A stretch of 64,000 nucleotides of DNA from JAAYEL01 sp964345835. Lineage in GTDB: Bacteria; Bacillota; Clostridia; Tissierellales; Peptoniphilaceae. The notes under the pieces were generated by a model, which did no database searches, had not been told where the DNA came from, and saw only the letters and a list, made by a program, of their open reading frames with translations. Shown piece by piece: positions 50,735 to 59,213 of this stretch. The stretch is taken from contig CAYFSL010000004.1 of the NCBI GenBank assembly GCA_964345835.1, positions 1-64,000 on the forward strand, in the 5' to 3' direction. A program made the translations under genes and the position numbers. Every line of letters begins with the position of its first letter. The first letter of the stretch is position 1.

Positions 50735-52015
50735 TTATTTGTTTAAGAAACCTTTATAGTGTCTCATTTGCATCATTGCTTCTATTTGCTTAATTGTCTC
50801 AAGTATTACACCTACTGTGATTATAACAGATGTACCGGCAAGGACCATATTCATATTCAATACAGTAGTTACTATTGTAGGAGTTACTGCAAGAATCGCT
50901 AATCCAATAGCACCTATTAAAGTGATTTTATTTGTTATACTACCCAAATATTCACTTGTTGGCCTACCAGGTCTTATTCCAGGTATAAAGCCTCCATACT
51001 GTTGAAGGTTCTTTGAGTACTCAATTGGATTAAATTGAATCGAATTATAGAAGTATGCAAAAGCTATAATTAAAACAACTTGAAGTATTAAATATACTAT
51101 CGTTCCAACAGTTCCTCCGAAACTCATATATTTAGTAACGAATCTTTGTACTCCGCCCCCAAACAATAATGCTAGTGTTTGCGGTAATTGTAATAATGAT
51201 GATGCGAAAATTACAGGTAAAACACCTGACATATTCACCTTTAGTGGAATATGTGTTGATTGTCCGCCATACATCTTTCTTCCGACTACTCTTTTTGCAT
51301 ATTGAACCGGAATCTTCCTTTCACCTTCAGTTAGAATAACAACGAATACAATTGTTGCTAATATAATAATTAGTGTTGGTATCAACCTATATAGGAATGA
51401 TGGCATTGCAATTGTGGCCCTTACCCATGTTATAACTTGGTCCGGTAATCTTGAAACAATTCCTAAGAAAATTATTAGGGAAAGTCCATTTCCTATACCC
51501 TTTTCACCAATAAGGTCACCAAGCCATACTATAAACATTGCACCTGCAACTAGGGCAAGCATTACAACAGCCTTTTGCCATGGACCAGTACCAGATACAA
51601 TAGCTGAACTGAATATACCGTTAACATAGGCATATGCTTGTACTATCGCTAATACCAAGCCTAAATATCTTGTATATCTTTGAATTTTCTTCTTACCTTC
51701 TTCTCCCTCTTTTGAAATTTCTTCAAGAGCAGGAATAGCAAAGGTTAATAATTGAATTACGATAGATGCGGTGATATATGGTCCGACACCAAGTGCGAAC
51801 ACACTTAGGGAGTCCAAGCCACCACCCGTTAATAGGTTAAGGAATTGAAGGATTTGACCTTGGTTACCATTGTAAATAGCTTGCACTGCTTCACGTGATA
51901 TATATGGTACTGGTAAAGCCATCCCCAACCTAAATATTAAAATCATATATAAGGTGAAGATCATCTTCTTCCTTATTTCTTGGACCTTCCAGGCATTTGA
52001 TAGTGTCTTAAACAT
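50735..52015 (-). CDS. secY: Protein translocase subunit SecY
   Basis: 426 residues, ten membrane segments. RLGMALPVPYI near the start, GPYITASIVIQLL, the plug region after residue 60, QYAKRVVGRKMYGGQSTHIPLK cytoplasmic loop and PGIRPGRPTSEYL. It forms the protein-conducting channel with SecE and SecG. Two bases separate it from rplO. Confidence 0.98.
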   Translation of the reverse strand: MFKTLSNAWKVQEIRKKMIFTLYMILIFRLGMALPVPYISREAVQAIYNGNQGQILQFLNLLTGGGLDSLSVFALGVGPYITASIVIQLLTFAIPALEEISKEGEEGKKKIQRYTRYLGLVLAIVQAYAYVNGIFSSAIVSGTGPWQKAVVMLALVAGAMFIVWLGDLIGEKGIGNGLSLIIFLGIVSRLPDQVITWVRATIAMPSFLYRLIPTLIIILATIVFVVILTEGERKIPVQYAKRVVGRKMYGGQSTHIPLKVNMSGVLPVIFASSLLQLPQTLALLFGGGVQRFVTKYMSFGGTVGTIVYLILQVVLIIAFAYFYNSIQFNPIEYSKNLQQYGGFIPGIRPGRPTSEYLGSITNKITLIGAIGLAILAVTPTIVTTVLNMNMVLAGTSVIITVGVILETIKQIEAMMQMRHYKGFLNK

Positions 52016-52016
52016 A

Positions 52017-52466
52017 TTAGATCACCTCAGCCTTTCCCCCTATCGAATTAATCTTCTCTTCTGCTGATTTTGTAAATTTATTAGCTTTAATAGTCAATTT
52101 CTTTTCTAAATCACCATTTCCAAGAATTTTAATTCCATCTTTTGCCTTTGACTTCTTAACTAAGCCTGTTTCAAGCAAAAGCTCTAAGGTAACTTCAGTT
52201 CCGTCTTCAAATCTATTTAAATCTTTTAAATTCACTTCAGCATATTGCTTTGCAAATATATTTGTAAAACCTCTTTTTGGAAGACTTTGGAATAAAGGCA
52301 TTTGACCACCTTCAAATCCTGGTCTTACTCCGCCGCCAGATCTAGCATTTTGACCCTTATGTCCACGGCCTGATGTCTTACCCCATCCTGATCCATGACC
52401 ACGTCCAAGTCTTTTCTTTTCCTTTACTGCTCCACCGGCTGCTGGTTTTAAATTGTGTAATTTCAT
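52017..52466 (-). CDS. rplO: 50S ribosomal protein L15
   Basis: 149 residues. MKLHNLKPAAGGAVKEKKRL, then RGHGSGWGKTSGRGHKGQ-like glycine-rich N-terminus, GFEGGQMPLFQSLPKRGF, and a C-terminal domain ending INSIGGKAEVI. Normal. Confidence 0.98.
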   Translation of the reverse strand: MKLHNLKPAAGGAVKEKKRLGRGHGSGWGKTSGRGHKGQNARSGGGVRPGFEGGQMPLFQSLPKRGFTNIFAKQYAEVNLKDLNRFEDGTEVTLELLLETGLVKKSKAKDGIKILGNGDLEKKLTIKANKFTKSAEEKINSIGGKAEVI

Positions 52467-52476
52467 TTAAACCCTC

Positions 52477-52659
52477 CTACTCAACTTCGTTAACTTCAAG
52501 CATAAAGTTGATTGAGTCAATCATACCTCTTACTGCAGCATTGTCTTCTTTGATTACTGTTTGCCCAATCTTCCTAAGTCCTAATGCTTCAACAGTTCTC
52601 CTGTGTTTTTCCAATCTTCCAATTGTACTTTTAACTAGTTTAATTTGTAATTTAGCCAT
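52477..52659 (-). CDS. rpmD: 50S ribosomal protein L30
   Basis: 60 residues: LQIKLVKSTIGRLEKHRRTV and LGLRKIGQTVIKEDNAAVRGM. Normal length and place between rpsE and rplO. Confidence 0.97.
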   Translation of the reverse strand: MAKLQIKLVKSTIGRLEKHRRTVEALGLRKIGQTVIKEDNAAVRGMIDSINFMLEVNEVE

Positions 52660-52668
52660 GTTATCCTC

Positions 52669-53175
52669 CTAGTTTAGTATTTCTTCAACACTTTTACCAC
52701 GAATTCTAGCCACTTCCTCAACAGTCTTAAGACTTCTTAAACCAGCCATTGTAGCATTAACTATACTTCTTGCATTAGATGAACCAAGTGATTTAGCACG
52801 AACGTTTGTGATTCCAGCAAGTTCACATACGGCACGGACTGGACCACCAGCGATAACTCCAACCCCTTCTGATGCAGGCTTTAGTAGTACCCTACCAGCA
52901 CCATCAACACCAACTACATCGTGAGGAATTGAACCATCAACTATACGTATATTTTCTAAATTCTTCTTAGCGTCTTCTACGCCCTTTCTAATAGCTTCTG
53001 GAACTTCGTTAGCTTTACCAGTACCTACACCGATTCTGCCATTTCTGTCACCTACAACTACTAGAGCTGAGAATCTCATAGTTCTACCACCCTTTGCTAC
53101 CTTAGTAACTCTGTTGATAGCAACTACTCTTTCTTCAAATTCAGTATTTGCATTATCTACTCTGTTATTTCTCAT
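52669..53175 (-). CDS. rpsE: 30S ribosomal protein S5
   Basis: 168 residues. EERVVAINRVTKVAKGGRTM, VVVGDRNGRIGVGTGKANEV and LKPASEGVGVIAGGPVRAV are the two-domain S5 motifs. The N-terminus is short and basic. Confidence 0.98.
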   Translation of the reverse strand: MRNNRVDNANTEFEERVVAINRVTKVAKGGRTMRFSALVVVGDRNGRIGVGTGKANEVPEAIRKGVEDAKKNLENIRIVDGSIPHDVVGVDGAGRVLLKPASEGVGVIAGGPVRAVCELAGITNVRAKSLGSSNARSIVNATMAGLRSLKTVEEVARIRGKSVEEILN

Positions 53176-53187
53176 GATTCCTCCCGA

Positions 53188-53550
53188 CTAAAATCTTAAA
53201 CCAGCTTCTCTTGCTGATTCAGCTAGTTCTTTTACTTTGCCGTGATAAATATATCCAGATCTATCGAAAACTACTTCTTCAATCCCTTTATCTAATGCTC
53301 TCTTAGCAACTAGTTCACCAACTTTTTTAGCTGACTCAACATTAGATGCCAACTTTTCACCAGCAAAAGACTTGTCTAGAGTTGAAGCTTGTACTAGTGT
53401 AACTCCATTAACATCATCTATTATTTGAGCATAGATGTTTGCATTACTCTTAAATACGCAAAGTCTTGGTCTTTCAGGAGTACCGCTTAAATTTTTTCTA
53501 ATTCTTTCATGTCTAGCTTTTCTGCTAGCATATCTATTAAATCTTGCCAA
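53188..53550 (-). CDS. rplR: 50S ribosomal protein L18
   Basis: 120 residues, starting at TTG. RHERIRKNLSGTPERPRLCV, YAQIIDD, and FDRSGYIYHGKVKELAESAR at the end. It binds 5S rRNA. Confidence 0.98.
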   Translation of the reverse strand: MARFNRYASRKARHERIRKNLSGTPERPRLCVFKSNANIYAQIIDDVNGVTLVQASTLDKSFAGEKLASNVESAKKVGELVAKRALDKGIEEVVFDRSGYIYHGKVKELAESAREAGLRF

Positions 53551-53564
53551 ATTATTACTCCCTT

Positions 53565-54101
53565 CTACTTACCTGTCTTACCAACTTTTCTTCTGATGTA
53601 TTCGCCTTCGTACTTAACTCCCTTACCCTTGTATGGTTCAGGCTTTCTCCAGGCTCTAATATTAGCAGCGTAATTTCCAACTAATTGCTTGTCGATTCCG
53701 CTTACTTTTATCGTTCTTTCATCAGGTGTTTCAGTAAGAATTCCTTCTGGATCTTCAAGTACTATCGGGTGTGAGAATCCAAGGTTTAGGTTAAGCTTTT
53801 TACCTTGCTTGCTTGCCCTATATCCAGTACCTTCTATCTTAAGGGTCTTAGAATAACCTTCTGTAACACCCACAACCATATTATATATTAAAGTCCTATA
53901 AAGACCATGTAGTGATCTATCTTCTTTTGTCTCAGATGGTCTTTCTACACTAAGTGTTCCATCTTCAATTGTTAACTTGAAATCACTGCCGATTTTTTGA
54001 GTTAAACTTCCCTTTGGTCCTTTTACTTCAACAAGACCATCGTTACATTTAATTTCAACACCAGCAGGTATAGTTATTGGTTTTAATCCAATTCTTGACA
54101 T
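53565..54101 (-). CDS. rplF: 50S ribosomal protein L6
   Basis: 178 residues. MSRIGLKPITIPAGVEIK, VKGPKGSLTQ, LHGLYRTLIYNMVVGVTEGY and the C-terminal EPYKGKGVKYEGEYIRRKVG. Normal. Confidence 0.98.
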   Translation of the reverse strand: MSRIGLKPITIPAGVEIKCNDGLVEVKGPKGSLTQKIGSDFKLTIEDGTLSVERPSETKEDRSLHGLYRTLIYNMVVGVTEGYSKTLKIEGTGYRASKQGKKLNLNLGFSHPIVLEDPEGILTETPDERTIKVSGIDKQLVGNYAANIRAWRKPEPYKGKGVKYEGEYIRRKVGKTGK

Positions 54102-54122
54102 TTCTTCCTCCTTGTTGAAATA

Positions 54123-54515
54123 CTACCAAACGTAGCAAATTACCTCGCCACCAACAGCTTCTTTTCTAGCTTGCTTATCAGTCATAACTCCTTTAGAAGT
54201 TGAAATTATAGCAATTCCTAGACCATTTAATACCTTTGGAACATCTTGAGATCCAACGTATACTCTTCTACCAGGTTTTGAAATTCTCTTTATACCTGAG
54301 ATAGCTCTTTGGTCTTGAACGTATTTTAAATCAACTGTTATAACGCCTTGTTTGTCGTCTTCAGTCACATTATATCCTTTAATATAACCTTCGTCTAAAA
54401 GTATTTGAGCAAGGTCTTTTTTCATATTTGAAGCAGGGATTTCCACTGATTTGTGCTTTGCACTGTTACCATTTCTAATTCTAGTTAGCATATCTGCTAT
54501 AGGATCAGTCATCAT
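54123..54515 (-). CDS. rpsH: 30S ribosomal protein S8
   Basis: 130 residues with AGGAGGT before the first of two ATGs. DPIADMLTRIRNGNSAKH, ISKPGRRVYV and GIAIISTSKGVMTDKQAR are the family motifs. It binds 16S rRNA centrally. Confidence 0.98.
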   Translation of the reverse strand: MMTDPIADMLTRIRNGNSAKHKSVEIPASNMKKDLAQILLDEGYIKGYNVTEDDKQGVITVDLKYVQDQRAISGIKRISKPGRRVYVGSQDVPKVLNGLGIAIISTSKGVMTDKQARKEAVGGEVICYVW

Positions 54516-54535
54516 ATCTTTTACCTCCTGTCAAA

Positions 54536-54721
54536 TTACCAACTTGCTTTTCTTACGCCAGGAATCTCACCCTTATAAGCTAGCTCTCTAAAACAAATAC
54601 GGCAGATTCCATATTTTCTTAGAACGGAGTGAGGCCTTCCACAGACTTTACATCTTGTATATTCACGAGTTGAAAATTTTTGTTTCTTTTTTTGTTTTGC
54701 GATCATTGACTTTTTTGCCAT
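54536..54721 (-). CDS. rpsZ: 30S ribosomal protein S14, zinc-binding type
   Basis: 61 residues with the zinc site CKVCGRPHS and CRICFRELA, the type Z form found in Gram-positive bacteria. The C-terminus is GEIPGVRKASW. Confidence 0.98.
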   Translation of the reverse strand: MAKKSMIAKQKKKQKFSTREYTRCKVCGRPHSVLRKYGICRICFRELAYKGEIPGVRKASW

Positions 54722-54731
54722 ATATATCTCC

Positions 54732-55274
54732 TTACTTTTTGAAAGGCATTCCCATTAATGATAAGAATTCCTTAGCTTCTTCGTCAGTTTGAGCTGTAGT
54801 AACAATTACAACATCTAAACCTCTGATTTGTTCAATCTTATCATATTCAATTTCAGGGAATATCAACTGTTCCTTTATACCAAGGGAATAGTTTCCTCTA
54901 CCGTCAAATGAAGTGCTAGATACACCTCTGAAGTCCCTAACTCTTGGAAGTGATATGTTAACTAGCTTGTCAAAGAATGATTCCATTCTTTCACCACGAA
55001 GTGTAACCTTACATCCAATTGCTTGGCCTTCACGTAATTTGAAGTTAGCTATAGACTTTCTCGCTCTTGTTATTACTGGAGCTTGTCCTGTGATTAACTT
55101 TAGTTCTTCAACGGCGCTTTCCAATAATTTTGCATTATCCTTAGCTTCTCCTAAACCTATATTCAAAACAATCTTTTCTAGTTTTGGTGCTTGCATTGGG
55201 TTCTTGTATTCGAACTTTTTCATCATTGCAGGCAAAACTTCTTGATTGTACTTTTCTTTAATCCTAGAAGTCAT
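54732..55274 (-). CDS. rplE: 50S ribosomal protein L5
   Basis: 180 residues. KIVLNIGLGEAKDN, RARKSIANFKLREGQAIGCK, LPRVRDFRGVS and FDGRGNYSLGIKEQLIFPEI. It binds 5S rRNA. Normal. Confidence 0.98.
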   Translation of the reverse strand: MTSRIKEKYNQEVLPAMMKKFEYKNPMQAPKLEKIVLNIGLGEAKDNAKLLESAVEELKLITGQAPVITRARKSIANFKLREGQAIGCKVTLRGERMESFFDKLVNISLPRVRDFRGVSSTSFDGRGNYSLGIKEQLIFPEIEYDKIEQIRGLDVVIVTTAQTDEEAKEFLSLMGMPFKK

Positions 55275-55288
55275 TTATTCCTCCTCAA

Positions 55289-55597
55289 CTAATCTAACTT
55301 TTCGCCAGTCTTAACGTCAACACGAACTTTTTTACCATCAACGATTTCAGTCCTTGTTCTAACGCCCTTGCCTGACTTTTCGCTATATAATAAAACATTT
55401 GAAGCGTGAATTTTTCCTTCTGTTTCAAGCTTTCCACCTGGTTCAGTAGCACTCTTTGGTTTTTGGTGCTTTGTAAGAACGTTTACGCCTTCAACTATTA
55501 CTCTGTTTTCTTTTGGAAATGCTTTAAGTACTTTACCAACAACACCTTTATATTTACCGGTTGTTACTTGTACCTTATCACCAGTCTTTATATGCAT
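55289..55597 (-). CDS. rplX: 50S ribosomal protein L24
   Basis: 102 residues. The KOW motif HIKTGDKVQVTTGKYKGVVGK at the start and GVNVLTKHQKP. It starts assembly of the 50S subunit. Confidence 0.98.
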   Translation of the reverse strand: MHIKTGDKVQVTTGKYKGVVGKVLKAFPKENRVIVEGVNVLTKHQKPKSATEPGGKLETEGKIHASNVLLYSEKSGKGVRTRTEIVDGKKVRVDVKTGEKLD

Positions 55598-55608
55598 TTC
55601 TTTCCTCC

Positions 55609-55977
55609 TTATAACACTTCAGGTGCTAGGGATATAATCTTCATAAATCCTTTAGCCCTTAATTCTCTTGTTACAGGTCCAAATATACGTGTTCCAACAG
55701 GGTTCTTATCTTCTTTTACAATAACTGCTGCATTATCATCAAACTTGATGTATGAACCATCTTCTCTGTCAATTCCATTAACAGTTCTTACAATAACAGC
55801 CTTAACTATTTGACCCTTCTTCACGACACCACCTGGTGTAGCAGATTTAACTGAACACACTACTACGTCCCCAACATTAGCGTACTTTCTCTTAGTTCCA
55901 CCTAATACTCTTATAACTAGTAGTTCTTTTGCACCTGAATTGTCTGCAACTCTCATACGACTCTCAACTTGAATCAT
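55609..55977 (-). CDS. rplN: 50S ribosomal protein L14
   Basis: 122 residues. MIQVESRMRVADNSGAKELL, ATPGGVVKKGQIVKAVIVR, FDDNAAVIV and GTRIFGPVTRELR. Normal. Confidence 0.98.
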   Translation of the reverse strand: MIQVESRMRVADNSGAKELLVIRVLGGTKRKYANVGDVVVCSVKSATPGGVVKKGQIVKAVIVRTVNGIDREDGSYIKFDDNAAVIVKEDKNPVGTRIFGPVTRELRAKGFMKIISLAPEVL

Positions 55978-56003
55978 TTGATCCTCCTTTCCAGAAATAA
56001 GAA

Positions 56004-56258
56004 TTATTTAGCTTCTTCTAATACTTCAACAAGTCTGTATCTTTTTGTTTTTGATAGAGGTCTTGTTTCCATAACAAGTACTTTGTCGCCTAACTTTGCA
56101 ACATTGTCTTGGTCGTGAGCTTTTACTTTCTTACTTTTCTTTATATGCTTTAAATAGACAGGATGTTTAACCATAGTAGAAACTTCTACAACAATAGTTT
56201 TGTCCATCTTGTCTGATACAACTATACCTATCTCAGTTCTTCTATTGTTTCTTTCCAT
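56004..56258 (-). CDS. rpsQ: 30S ribosomal protein S17
   Basis: 84 residues. EIGIVVSDKMDKTIVVEV, KKVKAHD and ETRPLSKTKRYRLVEVLE. OB fold. Normal. Confidence 0.98.
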   Translation of the reverse strand: MERNNRRTEIGIVVSDKMDKTIVVEVSTMVKHPVYLKHIKKSKKVKAHDQDNVAKLGDKVLVMETRPLSKTKRYRLVEVLEEAK

Positions 56259-56261
56259 AGG

Positions 56262-56468
56262 TTATGCCTCCCTACTTATATTTCTTTCTCTTTCAGTTAT
56301 TATTGTCTTAACTCTTGCTATATCTTGCTTTACTGAACCAATTGAAGCAAAGTTCTCTATTTGTCCAGTTGCAGCTTGGAATCTAAGGTTAAATAACTCT
56401 TCTTTCAAGCTATTTAGCTTATCATTTAATTCTTGGTCAGATAATTTTCTAATTTCTGCTGCTTTCAT
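56262..56468 (-). CDS. rpmC: 50S ribosomal protein L29
   Basis: 68 residues, helical hairpin with LSDQELNDKLNSLKEELFNL and IARVKTIITERE. It overlaps the rplP stop by one base. Confidence 0.97.
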   Translation of the reverse strand: MKAAEIRKLSDQELNDKLNSLKEELFNLRFQAATGQIENFASIGSVKQDIARVKTIITERERNISREA

Positions 56469-56902
56469 TATTCTCCAACCTCACTTTCACCTATTCCTAA
56501 ACGAGATACGAATTTAGTCTTGATTGGTAGTTTTGCAGACGCAAGTCTCATCGCTTCTCTAGCTACTTCTTCGTTAACTCCCGCCATCTCAAATAGTATT
56601 CTACCTGGCTTAACTACAGCAACCCAGTATTCTGGAGCTCCCTTACCAGAACCCATTCTAACTTCTGCTGGCTTCTTGGAAACCGGCTTGTCTGGGAATA
56701 CCTTAATCCAGATATTTCCGCCTCTCTTAATGTATCTTGTCATAGCTCTTCTCGCAGCTTCTATTTGATTAGAAGTAATCCAGCTAGGTTCTAATGCTTG
56801 TAAACCATATTCGCCATAAGCTAATTGGTTACCTCTTTGCGCAGTACCTTTCATTCTACCTCTATGAACTCTACGACGCTTAACCCTTTTAGGCATTAGC
56901 AT
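56468..56902 (-). CDS. rplP: 50S ribosomal protein L16
   Basis: 144 residues. MLMPKRVKRRRVHRGRMKG start, GYGLQA-like EYGLQALEPSWI, GGNIWIKVFPDKP, RMGSGKGAPEYWVAVVKPGR. The PQxR-type arginine site near residue 80 is in the usual loop. Normal. Confidence 0.98.
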   Translation of the reverse strand: MLMPKRVKRRRVHRGRMKGTAQRGNQLAYGEYGLQALEPSWITSNQIEAARRAMTRYIKRGGNIWIKVFPDKPVSKKPAEVRMGSGKGAPEYWVAVVKPGRILFEMAGVNEEVAREAMRLASAKLPIKTKFVSRLGIGESEVGE

Positions 56903-56929
56903 AATATTTCCTCCTTTACCTCTTCACAA

Positions 56930-57709
56930 CTAAGCTTCTGTATTAGCCTTGTTGTTAGGTTTGTTGTAGTTTTTGTTACTACTTCTTCTCTTGAAATTTC
57001 TATCTTGTCTACCGTCTCTACCTCTGTTATTTCTTCTGTTGTCTCTTCTCTTAGACTTAACATCATCTACTGATTTTTTTCCAGGTAGGACTTCACCCTT
57101 GTTTATCCAAACTTTAACACCAAGCTTACCATAAGTAGTATCTGCTTCTGCAAATCCGTAGTCTATATCAGCTCTAAGTGTTTGTAGAGGAATATTTCCT
57201 TCTGAATATCCTTCTGTTCTAGCCATGTCAGCTCCACCAAGTCTTCCTGATACTTGAGTCTTAATACCCTTAGCACCAGCCTTCATTGTTCTTTGGATAG
57301 CTTGCTTCATAGCTCTTCTGAAGGTAATTCTTCTTTCAAGGTTTTCCGCAATTTTTTCAGCTACTAATTGAGCATTAATGTCTTGATCTCTTATCTCTTC
57401 AACATTTACTATAGCTTGCTTACCTGTAAGCTTTTCTATGTCAGACTTTATTTTTTCAACGCCTGAACCAGCTTTACCTATAACCATACCAGGCTTAGCT
57501 GTATATATAGTAACTTTTACTCTATTTAATGTTCTTTCAACATCTATCTTTGAAACACCTGCTTCAAATTGAGATTTTTTTACAAGTTTTCTGATATTGT
57601 GGTCTTCAACTAGTAGGTCGCCAAAATCTTTTTTATCTGCAAACCATTTTGAATTCCAATCTTTGATAACCCCAACTCTCAAGCCATGTGGATTAACTTT
57701 TTGACCCAT
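56930..57709 (-). CDS. rpsC: 30S ribosomal protein S3
   Basis: 259 residues, longer than the usual 210-220. MGQKVNPHGLRVGVIKDWNS, KH domain with KPGMVIGKAGSGVEKIK, and RTEGYSEGNIPLQTLRADI. After residue about 215 there is an extra Arg/Asn/Lys-rich tail (KSKRRDNRRNNRGRDGR) of about 40 residues with low complexity. The tail may bind RNA; it is disordered by composition. Confidence 0.97.
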   Translation of the reverse strand: MGQKVNPHGLRVGVIKDWNSKWFADKKDFGDLLVEDHNIRKLVKKSQFEAGVSKIDVERTLNRVKVTIYTAKPGMVIGKAGSGVEKIKSDIEKLTGKQAIVNVEEIRDQDINAQLVAEKIAENLERRITFRRAMKQAIQRTMKAGAKGIKTQVSGRLGGADMARTEGYSEGNIPLQTLRADIDYGFAEADTTYGKLGVKVWINKGEVLPGKKSVDDVKSKRRDNRRNNRGRDGRQDRNFKRRSSNKNYNKPNNKANTEA

Positions 57710-57719
57710 TAGTCTCCTC

Positions 57720-58055
57720 CTACTCTACTTCTCTTACTGTCACACCGATGTGTGATGATCTCTTTAGTATCGGATATGCTGAACCTTTAGCTTTCGGTCT
57801 ATATCTCTTCATTGTTGGCGCATCATTTGCCCAAGCTGATTCAACTACTAAATTATCTCTATCTAAACCGAAATTGTTTTCAGCATTTGCTATGGCTGAT
57901 TTTAGTACATCTTCTAATATCTTTGCACCCTTTTTTGGAGTGAATCTTAGGATTGAAAGTGCTTCATCAACGCTTTTTCCTTTAATTTCCCTGCAAATAA
58001 AGTGTACTTTTCTTGGAGAAATACGTACATATTTTGCTTCTGCTCTTGCTATCAT
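57720..58055 (-). CDS. rplV: 50S ribosomal protein L22
   Basis: 111 residues. AKYVRISPRKVHFICREIKG, the tunnel hairpin around WANDAPTMKRYRPKAKGSAY and the end HIGVTVREVE. Normal. Confidence 0.98.
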   Translation of the reverse strand: MIARAEAKYVRISPRKVHFICREIKGKSVDEALSILRFTPKKGAKILEDVLKSAIANAENNFGLDRDNLVVESAWANDAPTMKRYRPKAKGSAYPILKRSSHIGVTVREVE

Positions 58056-58064
58056 ATTCTCCTC

Positions 58065-58301
58065 CTATCTAACCCTGCTGGATTTGTCTGAGCCAGCATG
58101 TCCTCTATATGTTCTGGTAGGTACGAATTCACCAAGTTTATGACCTACCATATCGTCTGTAATATAAATTGGCACATGTTTCCTTCCGTCGTGAACCGCA
58201 ATAGTGTGTCCTACAAATTCTGGAAATATAGTTGAACGCCTTGACCAAGTCTTTATTACTTTCTTTTGTTCGTCTTTATTTAATGCTTCCACTTTTTTCA
58301 T
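58065..58301 (-). CDS. rpsS: 30S ribosomal protein S19, N-terminally shortened
   Basis: 78 residues from an internal ATG. The body is normal S19: KVIKTWSRRSTIFPEFVGHT, VHDGRKHVPIYI, DDMVGHKLGEF and PTRTYRGH. The family start MSRSxKKGPFVDEHL is missing. The true ribosome binding site (AGGAGG) lies before another ATG exactly 15 codons upstream in the same frame. From it the sequence reads MCRSLRKPQH, stop, KEHLM. The KKGPF core is gone and codon 11 is TAA. The 58301 ATG has no good ribosome binding site of its own, so it may depend on reinitiation. Sequencing error is a possible alternative, but several codons differ. Confidence 0.85.
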   Translation of the reverse strand: MKKVEALNKDEQKKVIKTWSRRSTIFPEFVGHTIAVHDGRKHVPIYITDDMVGHKLGEFVPTRTYRGHAGSDKSSRVR

Positions 58302-58313
58302 TAAGTGTTCTTT

Positions 58314-58346
58314 TTAATGTTGCGGCTTCCTTAGAGATCTACACAT
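58314..58346 (-). CDS. Ten-codon reading frame at the original rpsS start
   Basis: ATG at 58344-58346 is preceded by AGGAGGTAAATA, the only good ribosome binding site for rpsS. It encodes MCRSLRKPQH and stops at TAA 58314-58316, twelve bases before the downstream rpsS ATG in the same frame. The first five residues match the S19 start. It is either a mutated S19 N-terminus or an upstream frame that feeds reinitiation. Confidence 0.5.
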   Translation of the reverse strand: MCRSLRKPQH

Positions 58347-58364
58347 TATTTACCTCCTATAGGA

Positions 58365-59195
58365 TTATTTACTTCTTCTTCTGATGATATCGTTGTTAGA
58401 TTTCTTATTTAACTTTCTAGTCTTAACACCACGTGATTTCTTACCCCAAGGTGTCATTGGAGCTACTCTACCAACTGGAGTCCTACCTTCACCACCACCG
58501 TGAGGGTGATCTACTGGGTTCATCGCTGAACCTCTTACGTGAGGTCTTCTTCCTAGGTATCTTGACTTACCAGCCTTACCTAAAGTTATTAGCTCATGGT
58601 CGATGTTACCAACTTGACCAATTGTAGCCCTACATTCTAACATTACTCTTCTGATTTCGCCTGAAGGAAGCTTTATAGTTGCATACTTACCTTCTTTAGC
58701 AGCCAATTGAGCAACTGCACCAGCAGTTCTAACCAATTGTCCACCCTTGCCAGGCTTTAACTCAACGTTGTGTACATTTGTACCTACAGGAATATCTTTA
58801 AGCTTCTTTGCGTTACCAACCATGATATCTGCATCTTCACCAGATTCAATCATAGTTCCAACCTTAAGTCCCTTAGGTGCTAGGATATATCTTTTTTCAC
58901 CATCTAAGTAGTGGATTAAAGCTATATTAGCAGTTCTATTTGGGTCGTATTCTATAGCAGCTACCTTTCCAGGTACACCATCTTTATTTCTCTTAAAATC
59001 TATTATTCTGTATTTTCTCTTAACCCCACCACCTCTAAAACGTGATGTTGTCCTACCGTAGTTGTTTCTACCGCCTGATCTATTCAAGCTAACTGTAAGT
59101 GATTTTTCCGGTCTAGTCTTTGTGATTTCTTCAAAGTTTGACACGGACATTGTACGTAGTCCGGCAGATGTAGGTTTAAATTTCTTGATTCCCAT
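58365..59195 (-). CDS. rplB: 50S ribosomal protein L2
   Basis: 276 residues. KKFKPTSAGLRTMSVSNFEE, GGRNNYGRTTSRFRGGG, ALIHYLDGEKRYILAP, and the catalytic-centre loop GSAMNPVDHPHGGGEGR. The basic tail is RKLNKKSNNDIIRRRSK. Normal. Confidence 0.98.
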   Translation of the reverse strand: MGIKKFKPTSAGLRTMSVSNFEEITKTRPEKSLTVSLNRSGGRNNYGRTTSRFRGGGVKRKYRIIDFKRNKDGVPGKVAAIEYDPNRTANIALIHYLDGEKRYILAPKGLKVGTMIESGEDADIMVGNAKKLKDIPVGTNVHNVELKPGKGGQLVRTAGAVAQLAAKEGKYATIKLPSGEIRRVMLECRATIGQVGNIDHELITLGKAGKSRYLGRRPHVRGSAMNPVDHPHGGGEGRTPVGRVAPMTPWGKKSRGVKTRKLNKKSNNDIIRRRSK

Positions 59196-59213
59196 TTATA
59201 TCCTCCAATCTAA

